From positions 2,171,001-2,235,000 of the forward strand of contig NZ_CP092109.1 of assembly GCF_025263685.1 (NCBI RefSeq): a stretch of DNA of 64,000 bases, read 5' to 3'. This document shows positions 35,352 through 44,309 of this stretch, piece by piece. A program made the translations under genes and the position numbers. This DNA is from Geoalkalibacter halelectricus. GTDB lineage: Bacteria; Desulfobacterota; Desulfuromonadia; Desulfuromonadales; Geoalkalibacteraceae. The first letter of the stretch is position 1; each line of letters opens with the position of its first letter. Below the pieces are notes generated by a model, which saw only the letters and a list, made by a program, of their open reading frames with translations, made no database searches and was not told the origin of the DNA.

Positions 35352-36314
35352 TCAAAATCCAGGCTTGTGGGGCGTGGCCATTTCCCCGAGGTGCTTGCTG
35401 AGATATTGCGCCTCGCGATGATTTGGATTGATCGCGAGCGCCTTTTGGATGGCCTTGCGCGCTTCATCGAGAAAATCGAGTTGCAGGTTGCACTCGGCAA
35501 TTCGCACCAGGGCGTCGGCATCCTTCGCATTGATCTCCAGGACCTTGCTGTAGGCACTGATCGCCTCGGAGAAATCCCCCATGCGCCGATTGGATTCGCC
35601 GAGCATGTACAGCGCCGGCGCAAAGCGCGCATTGGTTTCGGCCGCGCGGTTAAATTCCTGTGCCGCTTCGGGGAGCATCCCCTCCTTGAAATAGGCCATT
35701 GCCAATTCAAAGCGCGCTGCCGTGTAGGTGGGACTCAAATCAACCACCCGCCGGAATTGCTCGATAGCCGAGGCATAGTCGCCTTTTTGCGAATAAACCA
35801 TGCCGAGCATGTAGAGGACCCGCGTGTAATTGGGATTGATGCGGGCGGCCTCCTGAAGTGACTTCTCCGCTTGAGCGAGATCCGTGTTGCGCAGGTAGGA
35901 TAGCCCCAGGCGATAGTGGGTTTCGGCACTATTGGGGTTGAGTTCCCGCGCTTTGAGAAAATTCTCGATGCTCGCATCAAGATCACCAAGTCCGTATTGG
36001 GCCATGCCAAGCTTGAAGTAGACGCGGAACAGATCCTTTTCGCCCTCCAGAGCCTTTTGGAAGCATGCCACCGCCGCCTCCAGGTCGCCCTGGTCGTATA
36101 GGGCAAGCCCTTTGTAGTATTGGGCCTTGGCGGAGCAAGGGTCGATCTTGAGAACCTCCTCCCAACAACCAAGGGCATCCTCAATCATCCCCCGATGGAA
36201 CAGGTCCAGTGCCTTCTTGTGGACGAACTCGGCATCGCTGGCGAGGTTGGCGCCACACTGATCGCAGAACTTCGCCTGGGCCGAAACTGAAGCGCTACAC
36301 TTGGAACATTGCAT
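35352..36314 (-). CDS. Zinc-ribbon and tetratricopeptide-repeat protein inside the nuo operon
   Basis: About 320 residues from the ATG at 36314, preceded by GAGGAG. The frame extends to 36371 but would overlap nuoG. It opens with a zinc ribbon, MQCSKCSASV...FCDQCGANL, then eight or more consecutive TPR units of 34 residues (for instance YYKGLALYDQGDLEAAVACF and YRLGLSYLRNTDLAQAEKSL). TPR arrays bind partner proteins. No signal peptide is seen, so it acts in the cytoplasm. It sits between nuoG and nuoH, 13 bases after nuoG and 34 bases before nuoH, and shares the operon, so a role in complex I assembly or regulation is the natural guess. No such role is established. Confidence 0.88.
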   Translation of the reverse strand: MQCSKCSASVSAQAKFCDQCGANLASDAEFVHKKALDLFHRGMIEDALGCWEEVLKIDPCSAKAQYYKGLALYDQGDLEAAVACFQKALEGEKDLFRVYFKLGMAQYGLGDLDASIENFLKARELNPNSAETHYRLGLSYLRNTDLAQAEKSLQEAARINPNYTRVLYMLGMVYSQKGDYASAIEQFRRVVDLSPTYTAARFELAMAYFKEGMLPEAAQEFNRAAETNARFAPALYMLGESNRRMGDFSEAISAYSKVLEINAKDADALVRIAECNLQLDFLDEARKAIQKALAINPNHREAQYLSKHLGEMATPHKPGF

Positions 36315-36327
36315 GGTTGGCTCCTCG

Positions 36328-38820
36328 CTAGACGCTTGCCTTGCTGATTTCAACCGCCACGGCGGCTTCACCGCGGAACACCTTATTCACACCGGCATCG
36401 GCAAAATGGTAGGGAACGAAAACCATGCCGCGCTGAAGCCTTTTGCCTATCTTGGCCTTGAGCCGCAACTCCTCGCCGTTGCCACGCACTGAGACCAGGT
36501 CGGCATCAGCGATGCCGAGTTCAGCAGCATCCTCGGAGGCAAATTCGACGTAGGATTCGGCCATGGCGGCAAGGGGTCCCTTAGCCCGCACCGAAAGCGT
36601 TCCGCTGTGGTACAGCGCACTTCCAGTGACCATTTGAAACCTTGCAGCCACCGGCTCTCCTCCGGCGACCGCCTTGACCTTGCGCCATTGGGGTGCAAGG
36701 TTTTCGCCGCCCCAGACCACACCCTGCGGCCCAATGGCGTCAAAATTCAGCCCTTGATAACCGGGCACCGATGAGGCCATTTCCGCAAACACGGCCTTAG
36801 GCCCGGTAAAGGACAGGGAACTCCCCATGCGGCCGGCCAACAAGGAAAAAATAGCCAGATCGCTACGTGCCTCGCCGGGGCTCTTGACGCCAGGACGCAG
36901 GCGCTGCACCCGACGCTCGGCGTTGGTGAAGGTACCGTCCTTTTCCGCGAATGAGACGGCCGGCAAAATCACATCGGCTTCTCGAGCGGTCTCGGTGAGA
37001 AAGAGATCCTGAACGACAAGAAAGGGAACTTTCTCCAGGGCCGCCTGGGTCCGAGCACGATCGGGGTAGGACGCCAGGGGATCCTCGCCGATGACATAAA
37101 GAGCGGACAGTTCACCATCGGCGGCGGCCGCGAGCATCTGCTGGGCGCCCATTCCGCCTTGCCGCGGCACAATGGCCTGGTCGATGGCGCCTTGGCTGTT
37201 GGCTTTTTCACCGCAGAGAAACAGGCCGCCTTTTTCACCATCAAGCGCGCCACAAAGAATGGCCAGGTTGGCGGCAGCCACTCCAAGTTCCCGCGAGTAA
37301 GCATTGTAGGGCAGGCCATAGGCCAACAAAATCGCCTTATTCTTGCCCTGAGCCAAGTCACGCGCGGCTTTCTCGATGGCCTCGGCGGAGATACCGGCTT
37401 TCGCGGCCACGACCTTAGGAGCGAAATCGGCCAGGGCCGCGCGCAGGGCTTCCACACCCTCCACCCCGTCGGTCTGAGCGAGATCCTCAACCAGAAGCAC
37501 ATGGGCCAAGGCATTGAGAATGCTGATTTCCGTTCCCGGCTTGGTCAGCAGAGTCTGGGTTCCAGGCAATTTAGTGAATTTACCCTTTTTGTCGCTGACG
37601 ACGACAAACTTGGCATTGTGGCGCTTGACGGCTTGGTTGACTACCATGCCGAAAACCGGATGGGTTTCGTAGAAATCGCTGCGAATCGCAAGAATCGCAT
37701 CGCACTCCTCGACCTGCGGAAAGGTACCGGTTGAGGCTTTCACGCCCAGGGTTTCAGCCAACCCCTCGGTGACCCCCTTGTAACACTCCCCACCACTGTG
37801 ATCGAGATGAGGAGTCCGAAGCACCTTGTCGGCCAAATGGCCAAGGAAAAAGAATTCTTCGTTGGTCAGACGCCCGCCGCTGAGGATGCCGACTCCTTTA
37901 TCCCCGCGAGCTTTCTCGAAACCTGCGGCCACGGCATCCATGGCCTCGCTCCAGGAAGCTGGCTCAAGCCGACCGTGCTTGCGCACCAGGGGCTTTTGCA
38001 GGCGATCCTCGGCATTGATGAAGGAGTAGCCAAAACGCCCGCGGACACAGAGATTGCCGTCGTTTACGCCAATCTTGTCGTTGAAACGGATGGTTTCTAC
38101 CTTGTTATTGAGCACACCGAGGGTCAGGGTGCAGCCATTGCCGCAATATCCGCACACGGAATCAACTTCCTTGAGCTGCCAGGGACGGGCCTTAAACTTA
38201 AACGGCCGCGGCAGGAGAGCGCCGACCGGACACATGGAGACGCACTGGCCGCAGAATTCACAATTGAGTTCGCGATCATAGGCCGTGGCCACCTTGGTAT
38301 CGAAGCCGCGGTTGATAAAGCTGTAGGACCCGTAGGCAACGATTTCATCACAGACCCGCACACACTTGCCGCACAGGACACAGCGATTCATGTTTCTTTC
38401 AATGAAGGGATTGCGCTCATCGGTTTCAAGACTGAACTTGGCGTCCTTGAAGCGGTTGCCGCAGACTTCAAACTCGTAGGTAAGATCCTGCAGGTCGCAT
38501 TCGCCGCCCTTATCGCAGATCGGACAATCAACCACATGATTGACCAGCAGAAATTCCATGACCGTCTTGCGCACCTTGTTGATCTGTTCCGAAGTGGTGG
38601 TCACCACCATGCCCTCGGTCACCGGGGTGGTGCAGGCGGGGATCAGGCGCCCCTTCATCTGCTCAACCTCCACCAGACACACCCGGCAGGCGCCGTAAGG
38701 CAGCAGTTTCTTGGCATGGCACAAGACCGGGATTTTAATGCCCGCATCCTCGGCTGCGTCGAGAATAGTGGCAGCCTTGCTTGCCTGAACCTGTTTTCCG
38801 TCTATCGTCAGAGTAACCAT
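36328..38820 (-). CDS. nuoG: NADH-quinone oxidoreductase subunit G
   Basis: 830 residues. The N-terminal [2Fe-2S] site is CHAKKLLPYGACRVC, followed by the HVVDCPICDKGGECDLQ segment and two [4Fe-4S] motifs, CVLCGKCVRVCDE and CEFCGQCVSMCPVGAL. CGYCGNGCTLTLG at about 225 opens the molybdopterin-oxidoreductase-like domain, which in complex I carries no molybdenum but may hold the extra cluster N7. The C-terminal part (VTGSALYHSGTLS, VRGNGEELRLKAKIG) is the molydopterin-dinucleotide-like domain. It carries electrons from NuoF to NuoI. Confidence 0.96.
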   Translation of the reverse strand: MVTLTIDGKQVQASKAATILDAAEDAGIKIPVLCHAKKLLPYGACRVCLVEVEQMKGRLIPACTTPVTEGMVVTTTSEQINKVRKTVMEFLLVNHVVDCPICDKGGECDLQDLTYEFEVCGNRFKDAKFSLETDERNPFIERNMNRCVLCGKCVRVCDEIVAYGSYSFINRGFDTKVATAYDRELNCEFCGQCVSMCPVGALLPRPFKFKARPWQLKEVDSVCGYCGNGCTLTLGVLNNKVETIRFNDKIGVNDGNLCVRGRFGYSFINAEDRLQKPLVRKHGRLEPASWSEAMDAVAAGFEKARGDKGVGILSGGRLTNEEFFFLGHLADKVLRTPHLDHSGGECYKGVTEGLAETLGVKASTGTFPQVEECDAILAIRSDFYETHPVFGMVVNQAVKRHNAKFVVVSDKKGKFTKLPGTQTLLTKPGTEISILNALAHVLLVEDLAQTDGVEGVEALRAALADFAPKVVAAKAGISAEAIEKAARDLAQGKNKAILLAYGLPYNAYSRELGVAAANLAILCGALDGEKGGLFLCGEKANSQGAIDQAIVPRQGGMGAQQMLAAAADGELSALYVIGEDPLASYPDRARTQAALEKVPFLVVQDLFLTETAREADVILPAVSFAEKDGTFTNAERRVQRLRPGVKSPGEARSDLAIFSLLAGRMGSSLSFTGPKAVFAEMASSVPGYQGLNFDAIGPQGVVWGGENLAPQWRKVKAVAGGEPVAARFQMVTGSALYHSGTLSVRAKGPLAAMAESYVEFASEDAAELGIADADLVSVRGNGEELRLKAKIGKRLQRGMVFVPYHFADAGVNKVFRGEAAVAVEISKASV

Positions 38821-38855
38821 CTTGACCTCGTCCTTGTTCGTCTTAGGGGGTTCGG

Positions 38856-40637
38856 CTATTCGATGGCCATGAAGCGGCAGGCATCATAGCAGGATGTGCA
38901 CTTGGTGCACTTTTCCTTATCGATGACGGCAAGTTGTCCCTTTTCCCAAATAACGGCATCGACGGGACAGATCTTGTAGCACAGGCCACATTTCTTGCAG
39001 GCAGCGTCGACGACTTCAAACTTGAGCAGCGCCTTGCAGGAATTTGACGGACACCTCTGATTGTGGATGTGCGCCTCGTATTCATGGCGAAAGTAGCGGA
39101 TGGTTGAAAGCACCGGGTTCGGCGCCGTTTGGCCAAGACCGCAAAGCGAGGCTTTCTTGATGTCGTAGCACATGTCCTCGAGCAGTTCGATATCGCCTTC
39201 CTGGCCCCTACCCTCGGTAATGCGCTCGAGGATATCGAGCATAAGCTTGAGGCCGATTCGGCAGGGAACGCATTTGCCGCAGGACTCCATGCGGGTGAAG
39301 TTGAGGAAGAAGCGTGCGATGTCGACCATGCAGGTGGTTTCGTCCATGACGACCAGACCACCGGAGCCCATCATCGCTCCCGCCTTGATCAGCGAATCGT
39401 AATCGACCTCGGCGTCGATCGCCTCGCCGGGCAGACAACCGCCCGAGGGCCCCCCGGCCTGAACGGCCTTGAACTTGCGGTTATTGAGAATACCACCGCA
39501 GACGTCGTAGATAACCTCGCGCATGGTGATGCCGGCGGGAACCTCGACAAGGCCGGTATGCTTGACCTTGCCGGTGAGGGCGAAGATCTTGGTGCCTTTG
39601 GTGCCCTCGGTGCCGATGGAGGCGAACCAGTCGCCGCCGCGATAGAAGATGTAGGAAACGTTGGCGAAGGTTTCCACGTTGTTGATGTTGGTGGGCTTGG
39701 TCCACAGGCCGCGCACCGCGGGGAAAGGCGGGCGCGGGCGCGGCATGCCGCGCTCACCCTCGATGGAGGCCATCAGGGCGGTTTCCTCGCCGCAGACGAA
39801 GGCCCCGGCGCCGGCCTTGATGCGCAGGTCGAAGTTGAATCCGAGCCCCAGGCAGTTCTTGCCGAGAAACCCCTTTTCGTAGCAGACGTCAATGGCTTTT
39901 TGCAGGCGCTTGATGGCCAGGGGATACTCGGCACGCACATAGACATAGCCGAATTCGGCGCCGATGGCGTAGGAGGCGATCATCATCCCCTCGATCAACC
40001 CATAGGGATCGCCTTCGAGGATGGAGCGATCCATGAACGCGCCGGGATCGCCTTCGTCGGCGTTGCAGATCAGATACTTTTCCTTGCCGGGCGAGGCGGC
40101 GCAAAAACTCCACTTGACCCCGGTCGGAAAACCACCGCCCCCGCGCCCGCGCAGGCCGGATTTCTTGACCTCTTCGATGACCTCCTGGGGGGTCATGGTG
40201 ACGGCCTTTTTTATCCCCGAAAAACCTTCCATGGCGAGGAAGTCGTCAAGACTCTCGGCATCGATGGTCCCGCAGCGCGAGAACACCACGCGCATCTGCT
40301 TTTCCAGAAACTTCTGATAATAGGGGCCGGCTTTTTTCTTCTCCACCACCTGCCCCTGCAGGATGTGCTCCTCGACGATCTGTGGCACCATCTCCGGCTT
40401 GACAAAGTCGTAGGTCACGGCCGCCTGGCCGGGGATCACGATATCGACCAGCACGTCGTTGGCACACAGCCCGCGGCAGCCGGTTCCGACCAAGGTACAG
40501 CGCTTGCCGACCTTGGCATCGACGCCGTGCTTATCAAACTCGGCCTGAAAGGCCTCCTCGACGGGTTTGGCGCCAGCGGCCAGACCACCCGTTCCCTGGC
40601 AAATGAGTACCCTGATCTGATCTTCGAACGCGGCCAT
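38856..40637 (-). CDS. nuoF: NADH-quinone oxidoreductase subunit F with C-terminal ferredoxin domain
   Basis: 593 residues, longer than the 445 of E. coli. Residues 1 to about 110 are a thioredoxin-like [2Fe-2S] domain. The NuoF core follows: LRGRGGGGFPTGVKWSF (FMN site), CNADEGDPGAFMDRS and the ESCGKCVPCRIG cluster N3 motif. The last 60 residues add two [4Fe-4S] motifs, CKKCGLCYKICPVDAV and CTKCTSCYDAC. This fused form is shared with NAD-reducing hydrogenase and formate dehydrogenase subunits. It oxidises NADH and could in principle also accept electrons from ferredoxin. Confidence 0.95.
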   Translation of the reverse strand: MAAFEDQIRVLICQGTGGLAAGAKPVEEAFQAEFDKHGVDAKVGKRCTLVGTGCRGLCANDVLVDIVIPGQAAVTYDFVKPEMVPQIVEEHILQGQVVEKKKAGPYYQKFLEKQMRVVFSRCGTIDAESLDDFLAMEGFSGIKKAVTMTPQEVIEEVKKSGLRGRGGGGFPTGVKWSFCAASPGKEKYLICNADEGDPGAFMDRSILEGDPYGLIEGMMIASYAIGAEFGYVYVRAEYPLAIKRLQKAIDVCYEKGFLGKNCLGLGFNFDLRIKAGAGAFVCGEETALMASIEGERGMPRPRPPFPAVRGLWTKPTNINNVETFANVSYIFYRGGDWFASIGTEGTKGTKIFALTGKVKHTGLVEVPAGITMREVIYDVCGGILNNRKFKAVQAGGPSGGCLPGEAIDAEVDYDSLIKAGAMMGSGGLVVMDETTCMVDIARFFLNFTRMESCGKCVPCRIGLKLMLDILERITEGRGQEGDIELLEDMCYDIKKASLCGLGQTAPNPVLSTIRYFRHEYEAHIHNQRCPSNSCKALLKFEVVDAACKKCGLCYKICPVDAVIWEKGQLAVIDKEKCTKCTSCYDACRFMAIE

Positions 40638-40690
40638 AAAATCAATTCCCCGACGCTTTGTATGGGTTGGCTGAAATGCTCTCGCTCGCC

Positions 40691-41194
40691 TTAATCCATC
40701 GCCCGGTATTTTTCGACGACTTCTTCCATCTTTTTCACCGAAATACTGCCGTAGGTGGCCTCGTTGACCATGATGACGGGAGCCATCCCGCAGGCGCCGA
40801 TGCAGGCCACGTGCTCAACGGTGAACTTGAGATCCTCGGTGGTTTCCGCATGACCTATGCCCAACATGTCAGAAAGCGTATCGGCAATGCGGCCCGCCCC
40901 CTTGACGTGACACGCGGTCCCCATGCAGACACGCACGATGTATTTCCCGCGTGGCTCGAGGTGGAACTGCGCGTAGAAGGTCAACACCCCATAAATCTGG
41001 CTCAGGTAGACATTGAGCCGCTCAGCAATCAAATGAATGCAGGGCTCGGGAAGATAGCCGTAGGCGTCCTGCACTTCCTGCAGAACCGGCATCAGGGCGC
41101 CCTTGAGGTTGAGATATTTATCAATCACCTGGTTGGCGGGGCCAAGATCGATTTCTTCCTGCTCGGGTGCCACCGGCGCTTCAGCGTTACTCAT
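40691..41194 (-). CDS. nuoE: NADH-quinone oxidoreductase subunit E
   Basis: 167 residues. The thioredoxin-like [2Fe-2S] fold with conserved cysteines VCMGTACHVKGA (near 90) and CIGACGMAPVIMVNEATYG (near 130), cluster N1a. It pairs with NuoF in the NADH-oxidising module. It lies between nuoD and nuoF. Confidence 0.96.
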   Translation of the reverse strand: MSNAEAPVAPEQEEIDLGPANQVIDKYLNLKGALMPVLQEVQDAYGYLPEPCIHLIAERLNVYLSQIYGVLTFYAQFHLEPRGKYIVRVCMGTACHVKGAGRIADTLSDMLGIGHAETTEDLKFTVEHVACIGACGMAPVIMVNEATYGSISVKKMEEVVEKYRAMD

Positions 41195-41223
41195 GGAGAA
41201 ACCCTCTCTGCGGTGAATGACAA

Positions 41224-42405
41224 TTAACGGTCGATATCGCCGAGAACGATATCGAGAGTTCCGATGACCGCGACCACGTCGGCGATCATCCGCCCTTGAA
41301 CCATCTGCGGCAAGGCCTGCAGGTTCAGGAAGGACGGCGGGCGAATCTTCATACGATAAGGCCGCCCGGAACCGTCGGAAACAAGGTAGAAACCAAGTTC
41401 TCCCTTGGGAGCTTCGATACTTTGGTAGATTTCACCAGCCTCAGGCTTGAACCCTTCGGTGACAAGCTTGAAGTGATGAATCAAACCTTCGATGGTTTCA
41501 ACCACATCTTTTTTCGGCGGCAAACAAACCTTGGGCACATCGGCAAGAATCGGGCCCGGCTTGAGTTTGTCGAGGGTCTGAAGCACTATCTTGCAGGACT
41601 CGCGCATTTCCTGCAGGCGCACCTCATAGCGGGCCCAGGTATCGCAGCCGTCACTCACCGGAACCTTGAATTCATATTCCTCGTAACCGCTGTAGGGATG
41701 GTCGCGCCGCAGATCCCAATCCACCCCGGACCCACGCAGACTCGAACCGGTGATCCCGATATCCAGAGCGTTTTCGCCGCTGATGACGCCGACATCCTTA
41801 ATGCGCTTTTGCCAAATTTTGTTGCCGGTCAGCAGCCCCTCATAGGTATCGATGTGCCCGGGCATCGACTCGACGAATTCGCGCACCTGCTTCTCGAAGC
41901 CGTCCGGCAAATCGGCCGAAAGACCGCCGACGCGGAAATAATTGGAGGTCATGCGCGCGCCCGAGATCTTCTCGTACATTTCCATGATGTGTTCGCGCTC
42001 ACGGAAACAGTAAATGAAGACGGTCATGGCGCCGATATCCAGGGCATGACAGGCCAGCCATACCAGGTGACTCTTGATTCGCGTCAACTCGGCGAGCATC
42101 ACCCGGATGACCTTGGCCCGCTCTGGGATGGCATCGGTGATTCCCAGCAGCTTCTCAACCGCGAGGACATAGCCCAGGTTGTTGGCCATGGGCGCCAGAT
42201 AATCGAGACGATCCGTGAGGGGAATCACCTGATGGTAGGTACGATACTCGGAGAGCTTTTCCACCCCGCGATGCAGATAGCCGATATGCGGCGTGGCCTT
42301 GACGACGTTCTCGCCCTCAAGCTCCAGAACGAGCCGCAACACCCCGTGGGTCGAAGGGTGCTGGGGCCCCATATTTACAGTCATGGTTTCGGTTGTCGCT
42401 GCCAT
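41224..42405 (-). CDS. nuoD: NADH-quinone oxidoreductase subunit D
   Basis: 393 residues, separate from NuoC rather than fused to it. TVNMGPQHPSTHGVLRLVLELEGE opens the protein, carrying the conserved histidines at the quinone site. PHIGYLHRGVEKLSEYRTY and the C-terminal IGTLDIVLGDIDR complete the NiFe-hydrogenase-like large-subunit fold, without metal-binding cysteines. It forms the quinone pocket with NuoB and NuoH. Confidence 0.97.
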   Translation of the reverse strand: MAATTETMTVNMGPQHPSTHGVLRLVLELEGENVVKATPHIGYLHRGVEKLSEYRTYHQVIPLTDRLDYLAPMANNLGYVLAVEKLLGITDAIPERAKVIRVMLAELTRIKSHLVWLACHALDIGAMTVFIYCFREREHIMEMYEKISGARMTSNYFRVGGLSADLPDGFEKQVREFVESMPGHIDTYEGLLTGNKIWQKRIKDVGVISGENALDIGITGSSLRGSGVDWDLRRDHPYSGYEEYEFKVPVSDGCDTWARYEVRLQEMRESCKIVLQTLDKLKPGPILADVPKVCLPPKKDVVETIEGLIHHFKLVTEGFKPEAGEIYQSIEAPKGELGFYLVSDGSGRPYRMKIRPPSFLNLQALPQMVQGRMIADVVAVIGTLDIVLGDIDR

Positions 42406-42446
42406 GGCGTGCCTCGTTCCTTTGGAGTTTCTCGATTAGGTTCCCG

Positions 42447-42938
42447 TCAAACTTCCCGACCCTGATAGGGCTCGCGACCAGGACCCTGAACCGGGTAGTC
42501 CTTGCGCAGGGGATGGCCGACCCAATCGTCGGGCATGAGAATGCGGCGCAAATCGGGATGATTATTGAAGGAAATGCCCATGAGATCCCAGCATTCGCGC
42601 TCCAGCCAGTTGGCCGAGCCCCACACTCCGCTGACGGTATCGATGCGCGGATCGCTCTCGGTCACGGGCGCCTTGAGCCGCAACCTTTGCTTGGCCTTCA
42701 TGTTGTAGATGTTGTAGACCACCTGAAAGCGCGGCCCCGACCCGCCCATGGCGAGCAGATCAACCCCACACAGGTCGGCAAGCATGGTGAAGCCCAAGTC
42801 ATTCTTGCAATAGGCACAGATGGACAGGACATCCTCGGCCTTCACCGTAACCGTCACCTCGCCGCGAAACTCCTTGACGTCGAGCACCGCGGAAGGGAAT
42901 TTCGCCTTGAGCTTTTCTACTACAGCCTGATCGGTCAT
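42447..42938 (-). CDS. nuoC: NADH-quinone oxidoreductase subunit C
   Basis: 163 residues. The PDLRRILMPDDWVGHPLRKDYP motif near residue 120 is the family signature, along with ERECWDLMGISFNNHP. A peripheral-arm subunit that contacts NuoD. It is a separate gene from nuoD, as in Geobacter and most bacteria outside the enterics. Confidence 0.96.
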   Translation of the reverse strand: MTDQAVVEKLKAKFPSAVLDVKEFRGEVTVTVKAEDVLSICAYCKNDLGFTMLADLCGVDLLAMGGSGPRFQVVYNIYNMKAKQRLRLKAPVTESDPRIDTVSGVWGSANWLERECWDLMGISFNNHPDLRRILMPDDWVGHPLRKDYPVQGPGREPYQGREV

Positions 42939-42987
42939 CCTTCTATCCTCATCTCAAGGTATACGAACCCAAGAATCAAGCCAGGGA

Positions 42988-43497
42988 TCAAACCTCCCTG
43001 ACGACCTCGCCAAGCCCGATGGCGGCCCCGAAGGTGTTGCGCTCCTTCATGATCTTCTCCTGGAGCTTGAGCAACCCGTACAGCAGCCCCTCGGGGCGCG
43101 GAGGACAACCGGGAATGTAAACATCGACGGGAAGAGCCTCGTCGACACCCTGCACCGTGCTATAGGTATCAAAAACCCCGCCGGAGCAGGCACAGGCGCC
43201 CATGGCGATGACATAGCGCGGTTCGGGCATCTGGTCGTAAACCGTCTGGATCACAGGGAGCATCTTCTTGGTCACCGTTCCGGCAATGACGATCAAATCG
43301 GCCTGCCGCGGCGAAGCGCGAAAGAGAACGCCGAAGCGGTCGAGGTCAAAGCGGGCGGCGCCGGTGGCCATCATCTCGATGGCGCAGCAGGCCAGACCGA
43401 ATGTCATCGGCCAGAGAGAACGGGACCGGGACCAGTTGACGACCTTGTCCAGGCTGGTGGTGACAAAGTTGCTTCCCAGAGGCTGATCTACTCCCAT
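42988..43497 (-). CDS. nuoB: NADH-quinone oxidoreductase subunit B
   Basis: 169 residues. [23 protein letters not shown] near residue 34, [18 protein letters not shown] near 98, and [20 protein letters not shown] near 128 supply the four cysteines of the terminal [4Fe-4S] cluster N2, which hands electrons to quinone. It overlaps nuoA by about 10 bases. Confidence 0.97.
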   Translation of the reverse strand: MGVDQPLGSNFVTTSLDKVVNWSRSRSLWPMTFGLACCAIEMMATGAARFDLDRFGVLFRASPRQADLIVIAGTVTKKMLPVIQTVYDQMPEPRYVIAMGACACSGGVFDTYSTVQGVDEALPVDVYIPGCPPRPEGLLYGLLKLQEKIMKERNTFGAAIGLGEVVREV

Positions 43498-43850
43498 TCC
43501 AGTGCTCCTTTTTTCCAGTCATAGATGAAGCCGACGATGAGGACAAACACAAAAACCCCCATGACCGCGGCGCCATAAAGACCCAACTGCTTGAACACCA
43601 CCGCCCAGGGGTACATGAAGACCACCTCGAGATCGAACACGATAAAGGCGACCGCCACCAGATAAAATTTGATGGAAACGCGCTCGCGCGCGGACCCAAC
43701 GGGCGGCAGACCGCACTCATAGGGGGCAAACTTGACAGGGCTCGGATCGCGCTTCTTCATCCCGATCAAGCCGGAGAAAATCACCGAACCGAGGGCGAAA
43801 GCCAGTGCGATTCCGATGAGGACAAGAACCGGCAGATAAGCGTCAAGCAT
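43488..43850 (-). CDS. nuoA: NADH-quinone oxidoreductase subunit A
   Basis: 120 residues, three membrane helices. [44 protein letters not shown] is the diagnostic loop, with the cysteine exposed in the resting enzyme. First gene of the nuo operon, preceded by GGGAGGTGTC and the promoter at 43927-43955. The run nuoA-B-C-D-E-F-G-(TPR)-H-I-J-K-L-M-N is complete. Confidence 0.96.
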   Translation of the reverse strand: MLDAYLPVLVLIGIALAFALGSVIFSGLIGMKKRDPSPVKFAPYECGLPPVGSARERVSIKFYLVAVAFIVFDLEVVFMYPWAVVFKQLGLYGAAVMGVFVFVLIVGFIYDWKKGALEWE

Positions 43851-43926
43851 AGAGCGACACCTCCCAACGTTGTGTTATTACAGCCCCTTAATTACCCTGA
43901 ATGCCGTTTACGGTTCAGGCCAAGGC

Positions 43927-43955
43927 AAGGTAGGACAAAAGGCGGTCGTTGTCAA
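43927..43955 (-). promoter_or_regulatory. Promoter of the nuo operon
   Basis: -35 TTGACA (43955-43950), 17-base spacer, -10 TACCTT (43932-43927). Transcription would start about 70 bases upstream of nuoA. No stronger pair is seen in the 400 bases between nuoA and moeA. Confidence 0.65.
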
Positions 43956-43962
43956 GGAAAAA

Positions 43963-43978
43963 ATACAGTATACTGTAT
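43963..43978. promoter_or_regulatory. Perfect 16-bp palindrome, candidate operator of nuo
   Basis: ATACAGTATACTGTAT is its own reverse complement. It lies 8 bases upstream of the -35 box of the nuo promoter, where an activator or roadblock-type repressor could act. Palindromes of this ATAC-GTAT type are bound by several GntR-family regulators; none is encoded nearby. Confidence 0.6.
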
Positions 43979-44309
43979 GCACTTCACGGGGCCCATTTAG
44001 CCTTTTAAAACAACGATTTACCTTCGCTTTTCACGGCCTGCAAAACCGGCATTCCGGGGTCGGTCGCACGCCCCGAAGGAACCGTTCGCCAAGGCCTAAG
44101 GGGTTGTTGCACAAGGAGATTTGCCGCTTCGGCAACCGGGGCAAAGACGGGGCCCGAAGCGCGCTATTGCACACTGCGCGCACCGAGCCGGCAGGGGGCG
44201 CTGCGCCCCCAACGGTAAACACTCTTGATCTTTGGTCCGCGCCTCCGGCACAATCGGCACAGCACCTCAACCCAGGCCCGCAGCGGCCGCCTTCAGGAAA
44301 CGATACTCC
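43979..44309. other. Leader and intergenic region upstream of moeA
   Basis: About 330 bases. Small GC-rich hairpins are visible (TTGCCG-CTT-CGGCAA and GGGGGCG-CTG-CGCCCCC), but no gene. I compared it with the molybdenum-cofactor riboswitch layout and found no convincing match. The moeA promoter must lie here. Confidence 0.5.

Noticed and set aside
43979-44309. Molybdenum-cofactor riboswitch before moeA
   Set aside because: The position is apt, but I could not align the conserved pairing blocks; only generic GC hairpins are present.
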